Virus record (IMG/VR): IMGVR_UViG_3300042350_002696
Span: 1-53,075 of that record
Reading direction: 5' to 3' (one strand)
Length of the DNA: 53,075 bases
DNA from: a virus
The notes below the pieces were generated by a model that had not been told where the DNA came from, ran no database searches, and saw only the letters and a program-made list of their open reading frames with translations. Below are positions 27,738-35,451 of the stretch, piece by piece (within the stretch, counting starts at the first letter, position 1; every line of letters starts with the position of its first letter). Both the position numbers and the translations under genes were made by a program.

Positions 27738-27821
27738 TGGTGGGAGTGAAGGGAATCGAACCCAACATGAGTTTCCTCGACGGAGTTACAGTCCGCTGCC
27801 TCACCTTGAGGCGGCACTCCC
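27738..27821 (-). tRNA. tRNA-Tyr(GTA)
   Basis: Class II as in bacteria; acceptor GGGAGTG/CACTCCC, A73, CCA; loop CTGTAAC. Confidence 0.93.
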
Positions 27822-27826
27822 AATAT

Positions 27827-27901
27827 TGGTTGTAGTGGGTGGGATTGAACCACCGACCTATCCCTTATCAGGGGATTGCTCTACCACTGAGCTACACCAC
27901 A
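27827..27901 (-). tRNA. tRNA-Ile(GAT)
   Basis: Acceptor TGTGGTG/CACTACA, A73, CCA; loop CTGATAA on ATCCC/GGGAT. Confidence 0.92.
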
Positions 27902-27951
27902 AAATTTCAGCCGGAAATTCTTTTAATGTGCAGCCGGATCTGTCACAAACT

Positions 27952-28027
<76 letters not shown>

Positions 28028-28031
28028 ATAT

Positions 28032-28109
28032 TGGCTGTCCTAAGAGGACTCGAACCTCTCTCCATCCTGGTTAACAGCCAGGTGCCGTCACCTGGACGAC
28101 TCTAGGACA
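28032..28109 (-). tRNA. tRNA-Asn(GTT), copy 2
   Basis: Acceptor TGTCCTA/TAGGACA, G73, CCA; loop CTGTTAA on CCTGG/CCAGG. Body differs from the copy at 16718. Confidence 0.88.
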
Positions 28110-28113
28110 AAAT

Positions 28114-28235
28114 TGCACCGAGCACTATCGCAGTTCGGCAGCGGATGGTTATTTAGACGTTTCCCATTGATCCTGCAGGATAGGAAAGAATCATTCGCCA
28201 TCACCCTAGTTTGTTTCAACGTCAAAGGGCACGTT
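28114..28235 (-). other. Intergenic segment with strong pairing or a short gene
   Basis: Contains GACGTT/AACGTC around TTCC/GGAA and a TCCTGCAGGA palindrome, plus CCGA/TCGG. A 37-codon open frame (start near 28199) also crosses it into tRNA-Asn, with a ribosome site too close to the ATG. Neither reading is secure. Confidence 0.35.
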
Positions 28236-28236
28236 T

Positions 28237-28312
28237 TGGTGTACCGGATGGGAATCGAACCCATGTTGTCGCGGATTAAGAGCCCGCCGCTAAGCCTCTC
28301 AGCTACCGGTGC
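28237..28312 (-). tRNA. tRNA-Lys(CTT)
   Basis: Loop CTCTTAA on GCGGG/TCCGC, A73, CCA; one C-A mismatch in the acceptor (GCACCGG/CCGGTAC). Confidence 0.88.
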
Positions 28313-28313
28313 A

Positions 28314-28466
28314 TTATTGATAATTGGCTTTGATTTCAAAGTGGATTGGATTTTTGTTACTACCTGACATCAAACGAGCAACTTCGATTTTATGTCGAAA
28401 CGCAGGGTCTTCCATAAGAATTTCAATAATTGCTTCTAGTTTTGCCAATCTTTCTTCTACAGTCAT
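28314..28466 (-). CDS. Small helical phage protein (50 aa)
   Basis: ATG at 28466 overlaps by four bases the stop of the SGNH hydrolase gene, so it is coupled to it. N-terminal coiled-coil-like helix MTVEERLAKLEAIIEILME. Ends one base before tRNA-Lys(CTT). Function unknown. Confidence 0.68.
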   Translation of the reverse strand: MTVEERLAKLEAIIEILMEDPAFRHKIEVARLMSGSNKNPIHFEIKANYQ

Positions 28467-28855
28467 TTAAATACCTTTGCTAGTGCTTCATAGCTTTTTG
28501 TAGTAGGGTGAACACCATCTTTGCTTAACGGCAGTTGTCTAATATCAGCAACTTTATCGTTATGAATACTTGCAATAGTTAGTATATTGCTTCTCGCTTC
28601 GTCATTGTTAGCTGGCAATATCCAAAGCACAGTGCCTTTAATTTCGCTACGTAAGTTATACAACACAGTATATTGATTGCTCATACCTAGATCGTTACTA
28701 CCAAGGCTAATCACTGTTAACTTCGACTCAGGCAATGCATAAGTCTTAACATAGTTACGACTGTTAATACCTACCTTAGCTTCTACTACACAATCCAGTC
28801 TATATTGCCCTATTCCTACTGCAATACTATCACCAATGATTAAACACTCTAACAT
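28463..28855 (-). CDS. SGNH/GDSL-type hydrolase
   Basis: 130 aa, small for the family (about 200). Block I LIIGDSIAVGIG with the nucleophile Ser, block III LGSNDLG, block V KDGVHPTTKSYE with the Asp-His pair. Known activities are esterase or acetyl transfer on sugars or lipids. Common in marine T4-like phages by my recollection; here a surface-glycan esterase role is plausible given other phage glycan genes. Confidence 0.88.
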   Translation of the reverse strand: MLECLIIGDSIAVGIGQYRLDCVVEAKVGINSRNYVKTYALPESKLTVISLGSNDLGMSNQYTVLYNLRSEIKGTVLWILPANNDEARSNILTIASIHNDKVADIRQLPLSKDGVHPTTKSYEALAKVFK

Positions 28856-28876
28856 CTTTACTCCTATTACTTAGAA

Positions 28877-28968
28877 GATACACCGTGGAGGTATCGAAAC
28901 TCTCCCACCCACCTCAACGGCAGGCTTCCACCAAGGAAAGGGCTGGTACCAATCGCCCTCGGTGCATC
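28877..28968 (-). ncRNA. Candidate cloverleaf-like structured RNA
   Basis: Closing stem GATGCACCG/CGGTGTATC (9 bp), then AGGGC/GCCCT with a D-loop-like GATTGGTACCA, TTCC-TTGGT-GGAA, and GAGGT/ACCTC holding a TTTCGAT. Resembles a tRNA outline but has no CCA or proper T arm. Confidence 0.5.
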
Positions 28969-28978
28969 ATCAAAGTAA

Positions 28979-29055
28979 TGGTGAACGGTCAGGGATTCGA
29001 ACCCTGGTTGACGCGGATTAAAAGCCCGCCGCTAAACCAACTCAGCTAACCGTCC
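28979..29055 (-). tRNA. tRNA-Lys(TTT)
   Basis: Acceptor GGACGGT/ACCGTTC, A73, CCA; loop CTTTTAA on GCGGG/TCCGC. Its first 14 bases are also the end of a 49-aa gene. Confidence 0.92.
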
Positions 29056-29191
29056 ATTCCTGCTTCAACGCCATCTTATCACTACGGCGTTCCGCTTTTT
29101 TAGTCTTTCCGTGTGCGCCCGAAAGACGTTTGGAAAGATGAAGGACGAATGGGTTTCGTGCCTTCGGTAGGTCCTTATGTTTTCGTTTCAT
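29042..29191 (-). CDS. Small very basic phage protein (49 aa)
   Basis: ATG at 29191; begins MKRKHKDLPKARNPFVLHL and contains KRLSGAHGKTKKAERR. This short basic protein looks like a family seen in several phages, function unknown, possibly nucleic-acid binding. Own promoter at 29215. Its TGA stop lies inside tRNA-Lys(TTT), an overlap of protein gene and tRNA. Confidence 0.72.
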   Translation of the reverse strand: MKRKHKDLPKARNPFVLHLSKRLSGAHGKTKKAERRSDKMALKQEWTVS

Positions 29192-29214
29192 TTCTTTTTC
29201 CTTTTCGTATTATC

Positions 29215-29243
29215 AGAATATACTGATTCTAAATGAATGTCAA
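29215..29243 (-). promoter_or_regulatory. sigma-70-like promoter
   Basis: TTGACA / 17 bp / TATTCT ahead of the 49-aa gene and tRNA-Lys(TTT). Confidence 0.75.
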
Positions 29244-29253
29244 CAGGTATTTT

Positions 29254-29331
29254 TGGTCTGGATGACTGGATTCGAACCAGCGACTTCTTGCTTCCAAGGC
29301 AAGCACTCTACGCAGACTGAGCTACACCCAG
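29254..29331 (-). tRNA. tRNA-Pro(TGG), copy 2
   Basis: Acceptor CTGGGTG/CATCCAG, A73, CCA; loop CTTGGAA on CTTGC/GCAAG. Confidence 0.9.
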
Positions 29332-29339
29332 ATGATTAT

Positions 29340-29414
29340 TGGTTGGGAAGGGTGGATTCGAACCACCGGCCTGCTGATTCAAAGTCAGTTATTCTGCCGC
29401 TGAACTACTTCCCA
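29340..29414 (-). tRNA. tRNA-Gln(TTG)
   Basis: Acceptor TGGGAAG/CTTCCCA, A73, CCA; loop CTTTGAA on CTGA/TCAG. Confidence 0.92.
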
Positions 29415-29474
29415 ACAGTAGCAGTAATCTGCTACATATTTTACTTTATCTCTTTTATTCTCATAAATAAAATT

Positions 29475-29972
29475 ATGAAAAAGTTACTCCTATGTTTTTT
29501 GTTATGTGGAGGTTGCGCTAGTCAAGATGTTCAAGACTCTTATTCAGTAGGTACTACATTATCTACTGCCAGTGCAATGGTAGGTCTTCATGAGAAAAGG
29601 GACCGAGTTGAACTAACAAGATTGATCGGGGTTGACCCAGTACGTACTGAATGGTGCGCAGCCTTCGTGAATTCCATTTTAAATCTAAATGGCATACCTG
29701 GTTCAGAAGTTGTAAGTAGGCATCCACTTACCGCTAAGAGTTTTATCTATTGGGGTAGCTTTGCTATAACTCCTGAGTTCGGTGATGTTGTTGTATTTCC
29801 AAGAGGTAATCAAGGTTGGCAAGGACATGTGGGATTCTACATCACTACAGTAAAGCAGGATGGAATCGACCATTATGTTATCCTTGGTGGTAACCAAGAT
29901 AACCGTGTTTCATATGATCTTTATCCAGCGTCCAAAGCGATTGCTATCAGACGCTGGATAATAGATCCATAA
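29475..29972 (+). CDS. CHAP/NlpC-P60-like lipoprotein (possible peptidoglycan hydrolase), plus strand
   Basis: 165 aa from the ATG at 29475; the upstream extension runs antisense through two tRNAs. Lipoprotein-like signal LLCFLLCGGCASQ. Cysteine-peptidase pattern: RTEWCAAFVNSIL (Cys), FGDVVVFPRG, WQGHVGFYITT (His) and VILGGNQDNRV, as in small CHAP/TIGR02594-type amidases. Probable endolysin-like or envelope-acting enzyme. CATAAATA just before the ATG resembles a late octamer. Gene faces against all neighbours. Confidence 0.8.
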   Translation: MKKLLLCFLLCGGCASQDVQDSYSVGTTLSTASAMVGLHEKRDRVELTRLIGVDPVRTEWCAAFVNSILNLNGIPGSEVVSRHPLTAKSFIYWGSFAITPEFGDVVVFPRGNQGWQGHVGFYITTVKQDGIDHYVILGGNQDNRVSYDLYPASKAIAIRRWIIDP

Positions 29973-30005
29973 TGGGGTCATCGGACGAATCCTATCCCAT
30001 ACAGA

Positions 30006-30021
30006 TAAATTGTCAAAGAGC
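30006..30021 (-). promoter_or_regulatory. Second boxA-like sequence
   Basis: Minus strand GCTCTTTGACAATTTA, followed by TCTGT as in rRNA leaders. It lies downstream of the terminator at 30062-30088, where its use is unclear. Confidence 0.45.
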
Positions 30022-30061
30022 GTGGGAGATTGATGTAATCGCTTCGTCCCGAAATAAAAAA

Positions 30062-30088
30062 ACCCTCCAGATCTTTCGATCGGAGGGT
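30062..30088 (-). terminator. Rho-independent terminator with GAAA loop
   Basis: ACCCTCC/GGAGGGT with an inner GATC-GAAA-GATC, then seven T on the minus strand. Confidence 0.85.
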
Positions 30089-30112
30089 CTTGGAATTCGA
30101 TGTTAACTTGCG

Positions 30113-30226
30113 TTAACCGTTTCCGTAACCCTCCATGTATCCCATAATCCATTCACCACACACATGGAGTCGATTGCATGGGAATGCATTCGAAATCTGG
30201 CGTTGATATGTAAACGGTTTATTCAT
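30113..30226 (-). CDS. Possible 37-aa protein in an isolated transcription unit
   Basis: ATG at 30226 (TAGGAATAAC upstream, spacing long), TAA at 30113. Contains FPCNRLHVCGEWIMGYM. It is the only frame between the promoter at 30259 and the terminator at 30062. The same segment has AACCGTTT/AAACGGTT, CTCCATGT/ACATGGAG and GCAT/ATGC pairings, so it could instead be a small RNA. Confidence 0.45.
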   Translation of the reverse strand: MNKPFTYQRQISNAFPCNRLHVCGEWIMGYMEGYGNG

Positions 30227-30258
30227 GGAAGTTTGTTATTCCTAGTTGGTGTTCTATT

Positions 30259-30288
30259 AGTATATATCATTCTAGGTTGCTTTGTAAA
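30259..30288 (-). promoter_or_regulatory. sigma-70-like promoter
   Basis: TTTACA at 30283-30288 and TATACT at 30259-30264 (18 bp), for the isolated unit ending at 30062. Confidence 0.65.
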
Positions 30289-30319
30289 CCCCCAAAATGA
30301 ACTTTTTTCAAAAAAGATT

Positions 30320-30395
30320 TGGTGCTCCCAGTAGGACTCGAACCTACGATCAAGACGTTATGAGCGTCCGGCTTTAGCCGCTAAGCTATAGGAGC
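30320..30395 (-). tRNA. tRNA with CAT anticodon (Met or lysidine-modified Ile)
   Basis: Acceptor GCTCCTA/TGGGAGC, A73, CCA; loop CTCATAA on GGACG/CGTCT. Third CAT tRNA of the window. Confidence 0.87.
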
Positions 30396-30399
30396 AAAT

Positions 30400-30490
30400 T
30401 GGTAGAAGTGGGTGGATTCGAACCACCTCAAAGGCGCTAATCTGGCGCAAAGAGTTTATAAGACTCCTCTGACTACCAAGTCTCACTTCC
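30400..30490 (-). tRNA. Class II tRNA with TAT anticodon
   Basis: Acceptor GGAAGTG/CACTTCT, A73, CCA; D arm GACT-TGGT-AGTC; stem GGAGT/ACTCT with loop CTTATAA; long variable arm GCGC-CAGATTA-GCGC. TAT normally means Ile, whose tRNAs lack a long arm; Leu-like body. Confidence 0.75.
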
Positions 30491-30491
30491 A

Positions 30492-30644
30492 TTATTTGTT
30501 ATTCAAGGTTTTGATTCTGTCTTTGATCCAGTTTACAACCGTTAGCCATTCTTCATCTTGATATGTAATATCTACTGTTTCAAGATTACTTAATGCAATC
30601 GTTAATCCCATTTGTTCGGTATAGTCAAGACTGGATTTAGCCAT
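30492..30644 (-). CDS. Small phage protein, copy B (50 aa)
   Basis: ATG at 30644, TAA at 30492. Starts MAKSSLDYTEQMGLTIALS; resembles the 60-aa protein at 11938-12120 in the other tRNA cluster. Function unknown. Confidence 0.65.
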   Translation of the reverse strand: MAKSSLDYTEQMGLTIALSNLETVDITYQDEEWLTVVNWIKDRIKTLNNK

Positions 30645-30660
30645 TGCAACCTCTATATTC

Positions 30661-30737
30661 TGGTGTCCCCGGTCGGACTCGAACCGACACTACGCAGATT
30701 TTAAGTCTGCTGACTCTACCTATTGGCCTACGAGGAC
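30661..30737 (-). tRNA. tRNA-Leu(TAA), class I shape, copy 2
   Basis: Acceptor GTCCTCG/CGGGGAC, A73, CCA; loop CTTAAAA on GCAGA/TCTGC; five-base variable loop. Confidence 0.82.
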
Positions 30738-30743
30738 TTATAT

Positions 30744-30819
30744 TGGCGGTCCCGGAAGGATTCGAACCCTCGACCTACCGCTTAGAAGGCGGATGCTCTA
30801 TCCACTGAGCTACGGAACC
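30744..30819 (-). tRNA. tRNA-Arg(TCT), copy 2
   Basis: Acceptor GGTTCCG/CGGGACC, G73, CCA; loop CTTCTAA. Near duplicate of 19871-19946. Confidence 0.93.
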
Positions 30820-30827
30820 ATTATCTC

Positions 30828-31295
30828 TTATTTGACAAAATCTACTTTATACTCTTTTCCATCGATTGTAAACATCAAAGTGGAGTGTGAGTAAATTTTT
30901 CTTGGTTCATCTATATATGTGACTTTATCGTAACAGCTTTTTTCTTCACGGTAACCAACGATCACTTGCTCGGTCTTCGGTTTGCTACCTTGATCTGCTC
31001 CAATAATACCACCTACAATAGCACCAGCAGCTGCACCATTATCTTTGTCAGTAATTGCTTTACCAGCTACACCACCGATGATCATACCAAGAAGCGCACC
31101 ACCAGCAGCATTTCCGGAGCGGGAGCGGGTTTCATATACAGGTACTTCGATCACTTCACAGTAAAGATCGACTACTTCCTTTGTTACATACTCAGTAACA
31201 TAGTTGTCTTTTACTTTTGCGTTTACCTTCTCAGCATTAGCCGGCAAGGAAAAGCTGATCAAGATAGTCGTCGCTATAGTAAGGGTCTTCTTCAT
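30828..31295 (-). CDS. Glycine-zipper envelope protein, copy B
   Basis: 155 aa, signal peptide ending LPANA. Cys then VPVYE, glycine zipper GGALLGMIIGGVAGKAITD and GAIVGGIIGADQGS, VGYREEKSC. Paralogue of 8114-8617. Starts inside the end of the upstream 79-aa gene (59-base overlap), with GGAGATGCCCC as ribosome site. Probably inserted in the outer envelope; function unknown. Confidence 0.8.
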   Translation of the reverse strand: MKKTLTIATTILISFSLPANAEKVNAKVKDNYVTEYVTKEVVDLYCEVIEVPVYETRSRSGNAAGGALLGMIIGGVAGKAITDKDNGAAAGAIVGGIIGADQGSKPKTEQVIVGYREEKSCYDKVTYIDEPRKIYSHSTLMFTIDGKEYKVDFVK

Positions 31296-31476
31296 GGGGC
31301 ATCTCCAAGCCAGTTTCGGGTGTCTTCATTTCACATGAATTGAAGTACTCTTCCCAGTACGTATTTACCATTTTTTCTGTGGTGATATCTTCGATCGAAC
31401 TAAATTTGCCAAAGGCAAACTTCATGATTTCACCTGCAACTTCCATCTCGAAGTCAGACATGATAGAGTTGGTCAT
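31237..31476 (-). CDS. Small acidic phage protein
   Basis: 79 aa from the ATG at 31476 (a second ATG at 31461 is possible). Acidic C terminus (MPHEEDPYYSDDYLDQLF). Long overlap with the glycine-zipper gene. Own promoter at 31510. Function unknown. Confidence 0.68.
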   Translation of the reverse strand: MTNSIMSDFEMEVAGEIMKFAFGKFSSIEDITTEKMVNTYWEEYFNSCEMKTPETGLEMPHEEDPYYSDDYLDQLFLAG

Positions 31477-31509
31477 AGTATTGTATCCCGTCCTTTGAAT
31501 CACTCTAAT

Positions 31510-31538
31510 ATTATACACACGAGGTAGCGGGTTGTAAA
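31510..31538 (-). promoter_or_regulatory. sigma-70-like promoter
   Basis: TTTACA / 17 bp / TATAAT ahead of the gene at 31476. Confidence 0.78.
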
Positions 31539-31542
31539 CCCC

Positions 31543-32748
31543 CTATTTCAAAGAATCTAGTAAAAGTTCTTCTAAATACTCGAAATATTCCTCATCGGCA
31601 TTTAATGGGGCTGTTATTCTAAGTACTGAAAGGTCACTATATTTTCCACTAGCTCCATATGTTCTTTTTTTAAGATTTGTAAATTCTTCATTATTGATAT
31701 TTGGATCGATATCATATGCAATATTAAGACCGAAAGCTCTATAGGATTTAATCAATCCAGTTTTTATAAGCCGATCCCCAATTTCCGATAATTTATTCTC
31801 AGTGATTTGAGACTTTTCTAATAAATTTTCTTCTAAGATAATATCAGTAGTAGTTTTCATAGCAGCAATTCCAGCCATATAAGGTTGAAACGTATGTCCG
31901 TAATAAACTCTATTTTTTACAACAGTTTTTACTTTGTTATTAACTACAGTTACTGACAATGGGGCATATCCTGCGGTTATAGCTTTGCCTAGACACGATA
32001 TATCCGGTTTAATCCCGACTGGAAAAATTGTAGTATGACTATGAAATGCTTTAGACCTTCCCCAGCATGAAGCAATATCATCTGATATTAATAAAAATTT
32101 AAATTTTTTTCTTAACTGATCTAATTCTTTTAAAAAATAATGCGACCAAACATTAACACCATTAAACCAGGGGCTTGGATTAATTAATACTATTCCTACT
32201 TTTTTATTTTTATATAGATTGTTTCTAAGATCTTTTAAGGTCTGTTTTTCTTTTTCCTCTTGATCTCTATAATCTGTCCATATAGGGGAATCAATTAGAA
32301 TTGTTCTATTACCAACTTCGCTATTTAAACCACTAAGTGTTTTAGTCAATGAACTAGTACCATGCCACCCTTTTCTAAAAGCTATTATATAAGTTTTATT
32401 TTCACCTAATAATTTCCAATATTCATCTGCTATAGATATGGCAGCTTCTACGGCGCCTGTTCCGGTTATCGACCAGATGAATCCAGACCATCCACCGGAT
32501 TTACAAATAAAATCCGAAACTTCATCTATTAAATTGTGTTTATAGCCAAGGGGTGAATGACACCTTGTTACTGAAATCAATGAATCGTATACGGATTTAG
32601 CAATTCTTTTATTTCCATAACCAAGAGTAAAAGTAGATCCGCCAGAGGTAATATCTAGATATTTTTTACCATCTTCATCATAAATCCAATATCCTTCTGT
32701 TTTGGATATTTTTATGTTATTTGTAGTTTTAAGGGTCAGGTCAATCAT
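31543..32748 (-). CDS. Class III PLP-dependent aminotransferase
   Basis: 401 aa. Fold-type I class III features: SITGTGAVEAAISIA (phosphate-binding), LLISDDIASCWGR (the Asp pairing with the PLP ring), DISCLGKAITAGYAPLS (catalytic Lys), YYGHTFQ. Similar to glutamate-1-semialdehyde, BioA or amino-sugar aminotransferases. It ends the large glycan operon and overlaps the next upstream gene by four bases. Strongly AT-rich. Likely makes an amino sugar or an amine for surface-glycan decoration; substrate inferred from context only. Confidence 0.85.
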   Translation of the reverse strand: MIDLTLKTTNNIKISKTEGYWIYDEDGKKYLDITSGGSTFTLGYGNKRIAKSVYDSLISVTRCHSPLGYKHNLIDEVSDFICKSGGWSGFIWSITGTGAVEAAISIADEYWKLLGENKTYIIAFRKGWHGTSSLTKTLSGLNSEVGNRTILIDSPIWTDYRDQEEKEKQTLKDLRNNLYKNKKVGIVLINPSPWFNGVNVWSHYFLKELDQLRKKFKFLLISDDIASCWGRSKAFHSHTTIFPVGIKPDISCLGKAITAGYAPLSVTVVNNKVKTVVKNRVYYGHTFQPYMAGIAAMKTTTDIILEENLLEKSQITENKLSEIGDRLIKTGLIKSYRAFGLNIAYDIDPNINNEEFTNLKKRTYGASGKYSDLSVLRITAPLNADEEYFEYLEELLLDSLK

Positions 32749-33341
32749 TTCGTAACAATCCCTACATTTTCCGGAACCGCAAACTTAATATTATTATGGC
32801 GGTGGTGTAGAACGAACTGAGTATTCGGAAACTCTTTAAAAAGTTCCTGCCAAACAGGTCTCCAATTATTTGCGAGTCGAAGATTGTTTGTATCACCTCT
32901 ATCTGACACAAGATAAAAGTCTGTACAACTTCTTAAATTAAAATCGAACATAGAGTCGAATCCATACATATGGACTTCAGAACCTTTTAGTTTATTTGCT
33001 GCATAGTGAACAGCCATATGTCCACAATTAAAATTCGTATAGTTTTCAGCATAACTTGGTAATGTAAGATATACATCCCTTACATTATGCATCCACTTTA
33101 TACGAAGATTTGGATTCATCTCAAGATATTTACTAGGTCTAAATCCTAAAATCCAATCACCGGGAACAGTTACGCTTCCCTCATGCATTGCTCTCATCAT
33201 CTTAAAATCTACTATACAAGTGCCATATACCCCATCAACGGAAAATGGTGGTAAATTACAAGTTAGTTTCATCCCAGGAGAACCCTGCTTGTACATATGA
33301 GAATTATCACCATTGCCAATTACATGTATAACTTTAGCCAT
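32745..33341 (-). CDS. Putative glycan-pathway protein (GT29/MptE-like pattern)
   Basis: 198 aa. Begins with a nucleotide-binding-like VIHVIGNGDNSHMY, middle NFNCGHMAVHYA and VHMYGFDSMFD. This pattern recalls sialyltransferase (GT29) or DUF115/MptE-like proteins, but I cannot assign it firmly. Overlaps both neighbours by a few bases in the operon. Confidence 0.6.
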   Translation of the reverse strand: MAKVIHVIGNGDNSHMYKQGSPGMKLTCNLPPFSVDGVYGTCIVDFKMMRAMHEGSVTVPGDWILGFRPSKYLEMNPNLRIKWMHNVRDVYLTLPSYAENYTNFNCGHMAVHYAANKLKGSEVHMYGFDSMFDFNLRSCTDFYLVSDRGDTNNLRLANNWRPVWQELFKEFPNTQFVLHHRHNNIKFAVPENVGIVTK

Positions 33342-33972
33342 TCATAAGTTTCCTAATATGATCTTTACCTTTCTGACCGGTCCAATGATATACGAGTGGA
33401 TCGGCTGGGACTGTTTTATCTATGTGTTGAATACGGAGGACGTTGTACTTGTTTGGTAGATCTTCTATAAACGTCATTCTTTTTAGAGGATTGTCCATCA
33501 TCATATGCAAAACTTCTTGGTCACCTTGCACCGGTTGCGTAGCACAAGATAGTTCCCAGTCAGTTAAAACGCTTGGAACACCGTGGTAAGCAACTACACC
33601 AGAGTTATGCCATTTCTCTCCGCGCCTTTGTGTCCACGGCTTATCTACTGTCATGGACAATTTGTTTGGTTGAATATAATCGAATATCTTAGAGATATTA
33701 CCCAGTATCTCGCAATCTGTATCTAGCCAGCACACATTCTCTGCGTATTCTGCAGCGATCCTCATAGCTTTGGGCTTCTTAAACCACCCGTGCTCGTGCC
33801 CGCGTACGCTCTTGAGAATATCGGAAAACTGACTGCTTGTCATACCGAAATCCATAATCATAAGAGGTATGTCATTATGCTTCGTCAGATTATCAACGAA
33901 CCATGGAAGCATCCATTCACTAGATGCATCGCACCCTGTAATAAACAGTTTAGATAATTTTGTATTTGCCAT
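33334..33972 (-). CDS. Glycosyltransferase with DxD motif
   Basis: 212 aa. GT-A type: LFITGCDASSEWMLPWF at the N terminus, metal-binding CWLDTDCEIL (DxD) near residue 85, then HNSGVVAYHG and YHWTGQKG at the C terminus, as in GT8-like enzymes. Transfers a sugar from a nucleotide donor. Overlaps the next gene by 23 bases. Confidence 0.75.
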   Translation of the reverse strand: MANTKLSKLFITGCDASSEWMLPWFVDNLTKHNDIPLMIMDFGMTSSQFSDILKSVRGHEHGWFKKPKAMRIAAEYAENVCWLDTDCEILGNISKIFDYIQPNKLSMTVDKPWTQRRGEKWHNSGVVAYHGVPSVLTDWELSCATQPVQGDQEVLHMMMDNPLKRMTFIEDLPNKYNVLRIQHIDKTVPADPLVYHWTGQKGKDHIRKLMNG

Positions 33973-34594
33973 TATAATTATGCTTCGCTAAGCATCCCTC
34001 AGTTTTCTGAATAGTAGTAAAAGAATCATGAGCTTCTGCAGGCCATGGATAGTATTCTTCCATCCATGGGAAGTTCTTTAAGTTCATGAACACATCTGTA
34101 GGTCCAGCAACGGTCTTAGCTTTTTCCATAAGAGCTTTTGCTCCAGATGGTTTAATCATATAGGCGTGTGCACCTGGCATATAAGGCTTAGAGGTTAATG
34201 GATTCACACCGAGTAATACTGGTGTATTAAATTTCCCATAACTCGGTTTACCAATATTCATTACATGAGAAAATGAACTAAACATCGGTATATTATCTTT
34301 CAATATAGCATCATGCTCGAAGATAGTATATGGAACATCGTCGCCTTCGCACAATTTCCATAGTGTATAATGGGACAAGAATGCTGCTACACAATTTTCA
34401 AGCCGAGAATACTTCTCTTGAAACCCGTCAACTGGTATACCCCAGTCCTTTGCCATTCTCAGTGGATTATCTGCAGGGGTAACAGCAGCAAAAATCTCAA
34501 CGTCTAAGCCAAACTTTTTACCAGATTCAATACATCTATTTGCAACACGACAAGACTCGTCATTATCCATTATTGTTATTACATAAGCTTTCAT
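33950..34594 (-). CDS. GT25-like LPS glycosyltransferase, copy 1
   Basis: 214 aa from the ATG at 34594 (GGAG five bases upstream; the GTG at 34600 is less likely). GT25 pattern: MKAYVITIMDNDES, LSHYTLWKLC, YTIFEHDAILKDN (acidic donor motif), GAHAYMIKPSGAKALME. Such enzymes add sugars to LPS. Two more GT25-like genes occur in the same operon (34597, 37553). Confidence 0.82.
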   Translation of the reverse strand: MKAYVITIMDNDESCRVANRCIESGKKFGLDVEIFAAVTPADNPLRMAKDWGIPVDGFQEKYSRLENCVAAFLSHYTLWKLCEGDDVPYTIFEHDAILKDNIPMFSSFSHVMNIGKPSYGKFNTPVLLGVNPLTSKPYMPGAHAYMIKPSGAKALMEKAKTVAGPTDVFMNLKNFPWMEEYYPWPAEAHDSFTTIQKTEGCLAKHNYNGKYKII

Positions 34595-34596
34595 AA

Positions 34597-35451
34597 TCAC
34601 TCCGATGTAGTAGATTTCATTCCAGTAACTTTAGTATAATAAGGATATGCAACTTGTAATTTTCCGGGCATGAGCTGCTTACACATTATCGCATCATTTG
34701 GCCATAAACCATTCTCTGCAGTTAAAGCGATCAGCGCTGCAGCACCTTCTGGTTTTAATATGTATGCTGAATTTCCAGCCAGCCCTTGCGGAATCATTTG
34801 GTTGTCGATCCACGGGGTTTCCATAACATCCACAATAGGATATTTTTTTAACTTGTCCCATCGGTCAGAATATTTTTTCCTTACGACCTCATCGAACTTA
34901 GACGATCTTCTAGTCGCCCCCATTGGGTTATTTAACCCAATAATATGTCCAGTAAATTTTCCCTGAAGTTTACTGTAATCAAATTCTTTAATAAAGACTG
35001 CATCATGTTCTAAGATCATAATCGGTTCATCTATCTGATAGCAATGTAACCAAAGTGAATAGTGGCTTAGGGTACAAGCAATTCTTTTCCTTATATCCTT
35101 CGTGGGATAGAAAGAAAGTTGTAACCCCGTTCTTAGATCATAACGATTCTCAGATTCTTTTGTAGGATATGTCCAACTGATATTCGGAACCGCCGATTTC
35201 CCGAATAGTTGATTATGAGTTTCGTCTAGGGTGTCGGGAGTGACAGCTGGGAATATGAATGGCTGTATCTTTGACTTCGTTAAGTTAATCGACTGAATGA
35301 CTTTTCTTGAAGCAACAGTAGAATCGTGATTGTTTACCATCGATATCACATAGGCTTTCATTCTATATTTCGTCCTTTCAGTCACAGTTTCTAGAGTAGG
35401 TGGTTCAGTCTGAAACGGCATCCACTCCTTTATAACTTCTAATTTGTTCAT
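34597..35451 (-). CDS. GT25-like LPS glycosyltransferase, copy 2
   Basis: 284 aa. MKAYVISMVNN begins at residue 31, where the family normally starts; an AGGA lies ten bases before that ATG (35361), so a shorter start is possible. Blocks: TLSHYSLWLHC, IMILEHDAVFI, GNSAYILKPEGAAAL. The first ATG overlaps the stop of the methyltransferase gene (ATGA), which favours the longer form. Confidence 0.8.
   Translation of the reverse strand: MNKLEVIKEWMPFQTEPPTLETVTERTKYRMKAYVISMVNNHDSTVASRKVIQSINLTKSKIQPFIFPAVTPDTLDETHNQLFGKSAVPNISWTYPTKESENRYDLRTGLQLSFYPTKDIRKRIACTLSHYSLWLHCYQIDEPIMILEHDAVFIKEFDYSKLQGKFTGHIIGLNNPMGATRRSSKFDEVVRKKYSDRWDKLKKYPIVDVMETPWIDNQMIPQGLAGNSAYILKPEGAAALIALTAENGLWPNDAIMCKQLMPGKLQVAYPYYTKVTGMKSTTSE

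Noticed and set aside
29253-29474. N-terminal extension of the CHAP-like lipoprotein
   Set aside because: It runs antisense through two tRNAs and would hide the lipoprotein signal.
29910-30152. 80-codon minus-strand frame
   Set aside because: It crosses a strong terminator and a boxA and looks composition-driven.
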